5,315 bases of DNA from assembly GCA_903644035.1 (NCBI GenBank), contig CAHJXG010000534.1:1-5315 (forward strand), read 5' to 3'. This document shows, piece after piece, positions 1-4,910 of the stretch. The first letter of the stretch is position 1. Every line of letters begins with the position of its first letter. The stretch comes from Rhodospirillales bacterium. Its GTDB lineage: Bacteria > Pseudomonadota > Alphaproteobacteria > Acetobacterales > Acetobacteraceae. Made by a program: the position numbers and the translations under genes. The notes beneath the pieces are model-generated. The model worked only from the letters and a program-made list of their open reading frames with translations, searched no databases and was not told the origin of the DNA.

Positions 1-1094
1 CCGCCCGGGTCCGCATGGCCGGGGTCGGCTGAGACGGGCAATGCCGGGGCTGGCGGCGCCGGGTCGGCCGGGACCGACGATGTGGATGGAAGGATTGATT
101 TTGAAGGAGTCGTAGCAGTAATGTTGGCCGATCCGGATGGCAGAAGGTCGAGGGTAGAACCTAAGGCCGGAAAGGAATCAGGGACACGTGGTGAGTTGTC
201 GGTCGGCGGAAACGGACTGGTTACTTGTTGGAGGATCCCGATCTGGCTGGAGTTGTGCAGGCTATTTACAACATTTCCCTCAAAACTTTGGCTGGTCGAT
301 GGCTCGATTAGAGAAGGAGCGGCGCTTGTGGACATGTTGCCGCTCTTGATTGCTCCCAAGAACGAGTCTGATGCAGCCTGAAATGCGACGCTTCCTGAGC
401 CTGGTGGCACTGCATAGTTGGAGGTAAATTGTGTAGCATGCAGTCGTGCATCGCTCTCATCTTGTCCCATGCCTGCAAGGGGCAACGATGAGGCCGCCGT
501 CGAGTGCTGCGCACTATCCGGCGAGTTGTGAAAAGACGCGGTTGCGTGATAGTCGCTGGTAGTAGCGGCAACGTTGAAAGTGAAGAGGTGAGGTCCAGCC
601 TGCTCAGCATGAGTTGGACGCATGATCTGCGAGTTGTAAGCGCCAGCCGGATCTCCGAACCGCGGGAGCCACTGAGACGGCAATTCGGAAATCGCGTTGA
701 GCAAACCGTTCAGGGATGCAGGTGTGCCCCATCCGACCGGACCGTGTTGGCCAACCTCGATGTGGGCGGGAGAAATCTCTGATCCTACGGTTATATTCAG
801 AGGATTTGCCGAAACTTGGCCGTTCTCGACATGAACAATGGCTCCTCGAACAGCTGAGCTTGAAGTGTCGTCGTCCGAGTGCGAGCTGTTGCCGTCGCGC
901 TCATGCTTTTCGCTGTCGCCGTCAACCTTGTGGTCTCGGTTTGATGTATTTGCCTCGCCGCTGTTCCCATGGGCAAGGCCAGCACCTTCAAGCGCCATCT
1001 GCCGTGCCAGGACGAGCAAGTCCATTCCAACGGCGACTGTGGAAAGGTCCTGCCGGCTCGGGTCTTGCGACCGACGCAATGTGTCGGAATTCAC
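1..1094 (-). CDS. Large cysteine-free Ser/Pro-rich protein, N-terminal 364 codons (runs off left edge)
   Basis: The minus-strand frame is open without a stop from the end of radC to position 1, so the stop codon lies outside the window. I chose GTG at 1094 because GAAGGA (1104-1109) sits 9 nt upstream and the gene begins 20 bp after the radC stop; the first ATG is residue 24 (position 1025). Residues 24-40 form a short hydrophobic/amphipathic stretch (MDLLVLARQMALEGAGL) that is not a convincing signal peptide. Residues 50-80 are a hydrophilic Asp/His/Ser/Lys linker. Residues 84-180 contain beta-like segments (GAIVHVENGQ, HLFTFNVAAT). From 190 on the chain is Ser/Ala/Asn/Pro-rich, and 336-364 is Pro/Ala-rich, ending ADPGHADPG. 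No cysteine occurs in 364 residues. Inference: the start of a large, possibly type I-secreted surface protein. I recognise no domain. Frame and existence are well supported; function is not. Confidence 0.72.
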   Translation of the reverse strand, partial: MNSDTLRRSQDPSRQDLSTVAVGMDLLVLARQMALEGAGLAHGNSGEANTSNRDHKVDGDSEKHERDGNSSHSDDDTSSSAVRGAIVHVENGQVSANPLNITVGSEISPAHIEVGQHGPVGWGTPASLNGLLNAISELPSQWLPRFGDPAGAYNSQIMRPTHAEQAGPHLFTFNVAATTSDYHATASFHNSPDSAQHSTAASSLPLAGMGQDESDARLHATQFTSNYAVPPGSGSVAFQAASDSFLGAIKSGNMSTSAAPSLIEPSTSQSFEGNVVNSLHNSSQIGILQQVTSPFPPTDNSPRVPDSFPALGSTLDLLPSGSANITATTPSKSILPSTSSVPADPAPPAPALPVSADPGHADPG

Positions 1095-1103
1095 CGCTCG
1101 ATA

Positions 1104-1109
1104 TCCTTC
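1104..1109 (-). promoter_or_regulatory. Ribosome binding site deciding the GTG start of the large protein
   Basis: The minus strand reads GAAGGA followed by 9 nt and then GTG at 1094. The motif lies in the 20-bp gap after the radC stop codon. The alternative ATG at 1025 has only a weak TTGGA immediately in front of it, so the GTG is preferred. Confidence 0.5.
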
Positions 1110-1114
1110 ATGAG

Positions 1115-1966
1115 CTACAGGAGTCTCGAACCTCGGAAAGATACAGAACCATTCTTCCCGATTATAATGGAGTCGTGGAGCTTCACGCCCATGTGGTCCA
1201 AAACTTGCCACAACTGACGGGTCATCGCGATATCCAGATCTGAGGGGGTCGGGTCACCAGTCGGGTGGTTGTGCACAACGATCAAAGCCACAGCACTCAG
1301 TTCAAGGGCACGCTTAACGATTTCCCTTGGGTAGACCGGACATTGGTCGACGGTTCCGGTCGAGTGCCTCTCATCCTTTATTAACATGTTTTTTCCATTC
1401 AGGTAGAGGACATGAGTAGCCTCGATCCCGTCATCAATCATCGTGAACTTCAGGTATTCATTAAGCGCAGCATGATCACCAATGATTGGTCTGTTCTCAA
1501 CCGGTTCGCGTAGGGCGCTTGCTATGATACGATGCACGACCTTAAGCATGAAGATCGCGTCGTCCGATAGCGGAACAACTCGAACGAGTTCCTCTGCTGA
1601 TCGCTTCAAGAGGCTCGCAATCGTCCCGAAGTGCTCGATCAGCCTCAATGCATGTGACGAGGCCACTGAGATTGGGTAAAACTGGCTCAGGAACGCCATG
1701 ACCAGAGTACTGGCGCCTTCTGTGGACGGGTCAGCCCCCATCACGGAGCCCCGCAAGGTGGAGTAGAGTTGTTCCGGCGAGTGGCGCGCGTTTGCTGTTT
1801 TTTCCGGAGACATGAACGACGGTTTCATGTCCGGTTGTGAGCTTGGCTGCTTGACTCTGCTTGGCAGGGCAGCATGGCGTGGTCGCACCGCGTGTTCAGC
1901 ATCGCTGTTCGTTCTTCTACTCTTCGAGAACGGCGATCCTTCAATATCCGCAACGGCTTCAGACAT
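1115..1966 (-). CDS. radC: RadC-family JAB/MPN domain protein with long N-terminal extension
   Basis: 283 aa, longer than the roughly 220-230 aa usual for RadC. Residues 1-65 are a polar, probably disordered extension. Residues about 100-150 match the helix-hairpin-helix-like region that precedes the RadC catalytic domain. Residues about 165-283 are the JAB/MPN+ domain. The JAMM zinc motif is complete: E182 (in EATHVLYLN), H232 and H234 (HNHPTGDPTPSDLD), S242 and D245. The family signature GTVD..PVYPREIVKRALEL is also present. RadC proteins are predicted metal-dependent hydrolases; the old link with DNA repair is not well supported, and many copies lie in mobile or accessory DNA. The ATG at 1966 follows AGGGA with 9-nt spacing. 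It is followed after 20 bp by the large minus-strand gene, suggesting one transcript. Its base composition is less GC-rich than scpA and the insertion sequences, consistent with an accessory origin. Confidence 0.93.
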   Translation of the reverse strand: MSEAVADIEGSPFSKSRRTNSDAEHAVRPRHAALPSRVKQPSSQPDMKPSFMSPEKTANARHSPEQLYSTLRGSVMGADPSTEGASTLVMAFLSQFYPISVASSHALRLIEHFGTIASLLKRSAEELVRVVPLSDDAIFMLKVVHRIIASALREPVENRPIIGDHAALNEYLKFTMIDDGIEATHVLYLNGKNMLIKDERHSTGTVDQCPVYPREIVKRALELSAVALIVVHNHPTGDPTPSDLDIAMTRQLWQVLDHMGVKLHDSIIIGKNGSVSFRGSRLL

Positions 1967-1975
1967 CTTGGCTGA

Positions 1976-1980
1976 TCCCT
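1976..1980 (-). promoter_or_regulatory. Ribosome binding site of radC
   Basis: AGGGA on the minus strand lies 9 nt before the ATG at 1966, the same spacing as the site in front of the downstream gene. It supports 1966 as the start and so the presence of the unusual N-terminal extension. Confidence 0.5.
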
Positions 1981-1993
1981 ACCAGATGAAAGT

Positions 1994-2023
1994 TGTATCC
2001 AGTCCCCTGCGGCTTGACTTCAA
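1994..2023 (-). promoter_or_regulatory. Candidate sigma70-like promoter for radC operon
   Basis: On the minus strand, TTGAAG (2018-2023) is separated by 18 nt from GATACA (1994-1999). A start of transcription near 1987 would leave a very short leader before the AGGGA site. Both boxes are imperfect matches, and the AT-rich block further upstream (about 2190-2290) could hold the real promoter instead. Confidence 0.22.
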
Positions 2024-2398
2024 ACCAGATTCCATGGGTTGGACATGAGTCTAAGCAGCCGTTTGCAAGCTCTGAAAGGCTGTATTCATGAGGATGCATC
2101 CGACTCCTCACAGTAATAGAAGGCAGAGCCATGAGGCACCATATGCTGCGTCGGGTTGCGTTTTGCTGGTTGAGACATTATCCCATCCATACTGTAGCCC
2201 GCGGTTAGAGAACAGTAAATTTTCTTAGAGGAAACAAATTTTTGTATTCCTTGACAAAGCCAGTTTTTGTGAACAAGTCTTAAGTAGCTGTAGTTCCCGC
2301 CGCGGCGGCGTTGCGCACAATAATTGGCGTAGTCCGTCTTCAACGGTGTGAGTTTTCGTCAGGAGCGGGTTGAGCGAGGTCGTGTCCCGTGGCGTGGT

Positions 2399-2402
2399 CT
2401 AG
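2399..2402. repeat. CTAG target site, left of the IS5-like element
   Basis: CTAG directly abuts the left inverted repeat. The same four bases occur between the two elements (3241-3244) and after the second (4662-4665), as expected of a duplicated target. YTAR-type 4-bp targets are known in IS5 and IS701 families. For some IS427-like elements only the central TA is counted as duplicated. Confidence 0.75.
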
Positions 2403-2417
2403 GTTCCGGACCCATAA
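2403..2417 (+). repeat. Left inverted repeat of the IS5-like element
   Basis: GTTCCGGACCCATAA matches the reverse complement of the right end, GGTCCGGACTCATAA, at 13 of 15 positions. The CTAG in front of each end extends the symmetry to 17 of 19. Confidence 0.85.
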
Positions 2418-2476
2418 AGTTCTTGGGACGACGCGAGGTGACGTGATTCATCCTGTCCTGCTGGACGGAGAGGGTG

Positions 2477-3231
2477 ATGACGCAGGGGTTCTGGTTGAGC
2501 GACACGCAATGGGCACGGCTGGCTCCGTTGCTGCCGAACAAGCCGCGCGGCGTGCCGCGGGTCGATGATCGCCGGGTGATCAGCGGCATCATCGTGGCCT
2601 TGCAGTCGGGCGGGCGCTGGATCGATGTGCCCGCCGAGTATGGACCACGCAAGACGCTCTACAACCGGTTCGTGCGCTGGTCGGCCAAGGGCGTGTGGCA
2701 GGCGCTGTTCGAGACCCTGGCGACAGCCGGTGGCCTGCCTGCCGAGGTCCTGCTGGACAGCACCCACGTCAAGGCACACCGCTGTGCCGCGGGTGGAAAG
2801 GGGGCTTCCGCGCCCAGGCCCTCGGTGTCAGCCGCGGCGGACGCACCACCAAGATCCATGCCCTGAGCGATGGCCAAGGGCGCCCGCTGGCGTTCCTGCT
2901 CACCGGCGGCCAGGCCGCGGACTGTGGGGCCGCCGAGACCCTGTTGCGCGGCCTTGCACCGTCCACCTTGGCCATGGCTGATCGGGCCTACGACACCAAC
3001 GCCGTGCGTCGACAGATCGAGGACCAGGGTGCGGTGCCCAACATCCCACCCAAGCGCACCCGGCGGTGGAAAAGCTGCTTCAGCCCGGTGCTCTACCGCG
3101 GGCGCAACGCCATCGAGCGCATGTTCTGCCGCCTGAAGGATTTCCGGCGCATCGCCACACGCTACGACAAGCTCGCCGCCCACTTCCTCAGCGCCATCTG
3201 CCTCGCCGCAGCCGTCAGCTACTGGTTATGA
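2477..3231 (+). CDS. IS5-family transposase in two frames joined by -1 frameshift
   Basis: DDE transposase that cuts and joins the ends of its own element. Frame A starts at ATG 2477 (GTG at 2474 also possible; GGAG lies 6 nt before the ATG) and ends at 2866. Frame B runs to TGA 3229-3231. A -1 slip at 2797-2803 gives a continuous 251-aa protein, normal for IS427-like elements, in which KGGFRAQALG joins without loss. The N-terminal part is the IS5-type helical region (DTQWARLAPLLP near residue 9). The catalytic triad is D94 (LLDSTHVKAHR), D169 (MADRAYD) and E214 within the Y-(2)-R-(3)-E-(6)-K signature (YRGRNAIERMFCRLK). D94 lies in frame A and D169/E214 in frame B, so only the fused product could be catalytic. 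The stop codon lies inside the right inverted repeat. A recent inactivating indel is the alternative explanation. Confidence 0.88.
2797..2803 (+). promoter_or_regulatory. Probable programmed -1 ribosomal frameshift site A AAG GGG
   Basis: In frame A the codons are GGA AAG GGG, which forms the X XXY YYZ heptamer A AAG GGG. Slipping back one base re-pairs as AAA GGG and continues GGC TTC CGC, exactly the transposase frame B. The position agrees with where conserved family sequence moves from frame A to frame B. No strong stimulatory hairpin was clear; a small GGGC/GCCC stem (2802-2805 with 2812-2815) overlaps the site. Confidence 0.65.
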
Positions 3232-3240
3232 GTCCGGACC
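3226..3240 (-). repeat. Right inverted repeat of the IS5-like element
   Basis: TTATGAGTCCGGACC is the imperfect inverse of 2403-2417. The transposase stop codon TGA (3229-3231) is embedded in it, so coding sequence reaches to within 9 bp of the element's end. Confidence 0.85.
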
Positions 3241-3244
3241 CTAG
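3241..3244. repeat. CTAG shared between the two insertion sequences
   Basis: These four bases directly follow the end of the IS5-like element and directly precede the first base of the IS701-like element. They serve as right target copy of the first and left target copy of the second, which shows that one element inserted into the target duplicate made by the other. Confidence 0.8.
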
Positions 3245-3260
3245 CATTACCTGGGCACTT
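3245..3260 (+). repeat. Left inverted repeat of the IS701-like element
   Basis: CATTACCTGGGCACTT pairs with the reverse complement of 4646-4661 with one mismatch at the third base. Similarity then fades (CCAAGCT versus TTGGCT). Confidence 0.82.
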
Positions 3261-3290
3261 CCAAGCTTGCAGGCCAGTCGCCATGTTCTG

Positions 3291-4640
3291 ATGGACGTGA
3301 CTGGATGGGGTACTGCGGACGTGCGCGATGGTTTGCGTGACCTGGATGGCTGGCTGGAGCCGTTTCTGGAGGGGATGGGCCGCAAGACGCGGCGGGAGTG
3401 GGCGCCCTTTTATCTGCGCGGTCTGCTCGGACCCGGCGCGCGCAAGAGCTTGCAGCCCATGGCGGCAAGGCTGGGGCTTTCGGGCCATGACCAGTTGCAG
3501 CACTTCGTCGCCAGCCCGGCCTGGGACGACAGCCCGCTGTGGACGGTGCTGGCGCACGAGGCGGACCGGCTGGTCGGAGGGTCGGGCGGGTATCTGGTCA
3601 TTGACGACACTGCCTTGCCGAAGAAGGGCATGCTGTCGGTTGGCGTGGCGCGCCAGTATTGCGGGCAGCTGGGCAAGCGGGCGAACTGCCAGGCGCTGGT
3701 GTCGCTGACGCTCGCGCAGGGCGAGGTGCCCGTTCCGGTGGGCTTGCGCCTGTTCCTGCCCGACGAGTGGGTGGAGGACGCGGCCCGCTGCGCCCGGGCA
3801 GGTGTCCCGAAGGCAGAGGCGACGGCGCGGAGCAAGGGCGAGATCGCGCTGTCCGAGTTGGACCGCGTGGCGGCCGCTGGCGTGCGGTTCGGCACGGTGC
3901 TGGCCGACGCGGGCTACGGCGCGAGTGCCGCGTTCCGCCATGGCCTGGACGCGCGGGAGCTGAGGTGGGCGGTGGGCATCCCGCGCAACCAGAAGGTCTA
4001 TGGCGTGGACGTGCAGCTCGTGCCGCCTTCGGGCCGCGCTCGCAAGCCCGTGCCGGACAAGGAGCCGCGCGCCGCGGAGGACGTGCTGGCCGCGCTGCCG
4101 TGGCGGCGCGTGACCTGGCGAGAAGGCACCAAGGGCAGGCTTGCCGCCCGGTTTGCGGCTCTCCGCATCCGGGTTGCGGACGGCGCGGTGTGGGCGAACA
4201 ACAGGCACCTGCCGGGCGAGGAGGTGTGGCTTGTGGGCGAGTGGCGCTCAAGCGGCGAGCGCAAGTATTACCTCAGCAACTTGCCACGCCGCACGTCGAT
4301 GCGTGCGCTGGCCGCCGCCATCAAGGCACGCTGGGTATGCGAGCAGGCCCACCAGCAGCTCAAGGGCGAGCTGGGCCTTGGCCATTTCGAGGGCCGCTCC
4401 TGGATAGGGCTGCACCGGCACGCGCTGATGACCTGCATCGCCTATGCCTACCTGCAGCACTTGCGCCTCGCCGGGCAGTCCCGGACGGGGCCGGGGAAAA
4501 ATGCACCCCCACGTCCCGGGACCGCCACCATCGCCAAGCCTGCCCGCGGTGCGCCGCGCCATCATCGGCAGGCTGTTCGCTACACTCGCCCCGTCCGTCC
4601 AGTGTCCCTGTTGCAAGCACCAGTTCCAACCACCACTTGA
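3291..4640 (+). CDS. IS701-family DDE transposase, C-terminus altered by frameshift
   Basis: 449 aa as it stands. The start ATG 3291 is the only in-frame ATG inside the element before the conserved N-terminus (WLEPFLEGMGRKTRREWAPF, near residue 21); the earlier in-frame ATG 3228 lies in the neighbouring element's repeat. Family motifs are clear: YLVIDDTALPKKG (D105/D106), SVGVARQYCGQLGK (116-129), VLADAGYG (D206), and the C-terminal acidic region CEQAHQQLKGELGLGHFEG with E360 as likely catalytic Glu. After about residue 403 the read frame becomes low-complexity (RPVRPVSLLQAPVPTTT), whereas the frame one base on reads LPAVRRAIIGRLFATLAPS then QCPCCKHQF, which resembles a true C-terminus, and stops at TAG 4657-4659 inside the right repeat. 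An extra base in the A5 run at 4497-4501 would explain this. The catalytic core is complete, so some activity cannot be excluded. Confidence 0.88.
   Translation: MDVTGWGTADVRDGLRDLDGWLEPFLEGMGRKTRREWAPFYLRGLLGPGARKSLQPMAARLGLSGHDQLQHFVASPAWDDSPLWTVLAHEADRLVGGSGGYLVIDDTALPKKGMLSVGVARQYCGQLGKRANCQALVSLTLAQGEVPVPVGLRLFLPDEWVEDAARCARAGVPKAEATARSKGEIALSELDRVAAAGVRFGTVLADAGYGASAAFRHGLDARELRWAVGIPRNQKVYGVDVQLVPPSGRARKPVPDKEPRAAEDVLAALPWRRVTWREGTKGRLAARFAALRIRVADGAVWANNRHLPGEEVWLVGEWRSSGERKYYLSNLPRRTSMRALAAAIKARWVCEQAHQQLKGELGLGHFEGRSWIGLHRHALMTCIAYAYLQHLRLAGQSRTGPGKNAPPRPGTATIAKPARGAPRHHRQAVRYTRPVRPVSLLQAPVPTTT
4497..4501 (+). other. Probable one-base insertion in transposase homopolymer
   Basis: The run GGGGAAAAATG (4494-4503 region) is where the plausible transposase reading moves from the main frame to the next frame. 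With four rather than five A residues the protein would continue GKMHPHVPGPPPSPSLPAVR and end at 4659 with 455 aa. A sequencing error in the homopolymer is an alternative. Confidence 0.5.
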
Positions 4641-4645
4641 GCCAA

Positions 4646-4661
4646 AAGTGCCCAGGTAGTG
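4646..4661 (-). repeat. Right inverted repeat of the IS701-like element
   Basis: AAGTGCCCAGGTAGTG is the inverse of 3245-3260 with one mismatch. The TAG at 4657-4659 within it is the stop of the alternative, probably ancestral, C-terminal frame of the transposase. Confidence 0.82.
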
Positions 4662-4665
4662 CTAG
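4662..4665. repeat. CTAG target site, right of the IS701-like element
   Basis: This is the third copy of CTAG, immediately after the right inverted repeat. A further, unoccupied CTAG lies at 4751-4754. Confidence 0.75.
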
Positions 4666-4737
4666 GTCACAGGTGTCGTTTCCGGGCGGTGTTCCGCCTG
4701 GCCCTACGCCAGACGGAGGGTTTGTCGGCTCCGTCAT
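4666..4737 (-). pseudogene. Possible 5' remnant of scpB, interrupted by the IS pair
   Basis: ATG at 4737, 173 bp after the scpA stop, opens the frame MTEPTNPPSGVGPGGTPPGN, a Pro/Gly-rich acidic start like many disordered N-termini. In many bacteria scpB follows scpA directly, so this position is where it is expected. Removing both insertion sequences and leaving one CTAG joins this frame to the DNA at 2398 and downwards (DHATGHDLAQPAPDENSHR), giving 44 codons before TGA at 2342-2340. No conserved ScpB winged-helix sequence is reached, and a chance open frame of this length is quite possible in GC-rich DNA, so the identification is tentative. Confidence 0.28.
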
Positions 4738-4825
4738 CGGCCTACTCGGGCTAGATCTGGTCGTATTGTACCACTCCACCCTGTGCCGCCGGGCAGAAAC
4801 GCTGGAGGTGTCGCGCCGCCGCGAC

Positions 4826-4837
4826 CGCCGGCCGGCG
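4826..4837. repeat. 12-bp perfect palindrome in scpA 3' region
   Basis: CGCCGGCCGGCG is its own reverse complement. It lies about 75 bp past the scpA stop codon on the minus strand. No T-run follows, so it is not an ordinary intrinsic terminator; it could stabilise the 3' end of the transcript or be a chance result of high GC. Confidence 0.3.
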
Positions 4838-4910
4838 CCGCCTGCTCAATCTGGGACGAGGCAGGATGGCCGTATAAGGACCATTCCGACACGTTCATCC
4901 TTAGCGTTGT

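Larger units (their letters stand above)
1967..2398. other. Non-coding stretch upstream of radC, AT-rich in the middle
   Basis: No convincing gene is seen on either strand over these 432 bases. The minus-strand open frame at 2086-2343 begins with TTG, has no visible ribosome site and resembles nothing I know. Positions about 2190-2290 are clearly AT-rich compared with both insertion sequences and scpA, and contain small dyads such as ACAAATTTTTGT (2234-2245) and TTGTGAACAA. The composition changes to GC-rich near 2343, which may mark an old junction between accessory and core DNA. The region probably carries the radC promoter and may carry regulator sites, but no known operator motif was recognised. 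Confidence 0.5.
2403..3240 (+). mobile_element. Complete IS5-family (IS427-like) insertion sequence, 838 bp
   Basis: The element is bounded by 15-bp imperfect inverted repeats (2403-2417 and 3226-3240, 13 of 15 matching) and flanked on both sides by CTAG. It carries one transposase gene in two overlapping frames. Its length agrees with the roughly 0.8-0.9 kb of IS427-like elements. All three catalytic acidic residues, both ends and the target duplication are intact, so the copy could be active if frameshifting occurs. It lies head to tail with the IS701-like element, separated only by CTAG. Confidence 0.88.
3245..4661 (+). mobile_element. Complete IS701-family insertion sequence, 1417 bp
   Basis: The ends CATTACCTGGGCACTT (3245-3260) and, on the other strand, CACTACCTGGGCACTT (4661-4646) match at 15 of 16 bases. 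CTAG flanks both sides, in line with the YTAR target preference known for IS701 elements. Inside lies one transposase gene on the plus strand filling almost the whole element. The size of about 1.4 kb is typical. IS701 relatives such as IS1452 are known from acetic acid bacteria. The ends and target copies are intact, but the transposase C-terminus appears frameshifted. Confidence 0.87.
4666..4910. other. GC-rich stretch between the IS pair and scpA
   Basis: No convincing complete gene is present. Downstream of the scpA stop on the minus strand there is no U-tract terminator; the only strong symmetry is the 12-bp palindrome CGCCGGCCGGCG at 4826-4837. Two minus-strand starts are possible: ATG at 4898, giving 54 codons beginning MNVSEWSLYG and stopping at once in a GC-rich context, and ATG at 4737 (see the scpB candidate). 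A TACAAT box lies at 4765-4770 on the minus strand without a matching -35 box. Confidence 0.45.

Noticed and set aside
82..782. Plus-strand open frames 82-381 and 504-782 and minus frame 308-610
   Set aside because: They overlap the continuous minus-strand frame of the large protein, differ in frame and resemble no protein.
716..1243. 175-residue plus-strand open frame
   Set aside because: It lies opposite the long minus-strand frame 1-1094 and the end of radC, has many Cys/Arg/Ser residues typical of antisense reading, and no ribosome site or known motif.
2251..2256. Perfect TTGACA box on the plus strand
   Set aside because: No acceptable -10 box lies 16-19 bases downstream (CAAGTC/AAGTCT) and no plus-strand gene starts nearby before the insertion sequence.
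2234..2285. Small AT-rich dyads as possible operator or LexA site
   Set aside because: They do not fit the alphaproteobacterial GTTC-N7-GTTC pattern or another operator I know; short dyads are expected in AT-rich DNA.
2086..2343. 85-residue minus-strand open frame upstream of radC
   Set aside because: It can start only at TTG, lacks a ribosome site and shows no recognisable sequence; kept only as part of the intergenic description.
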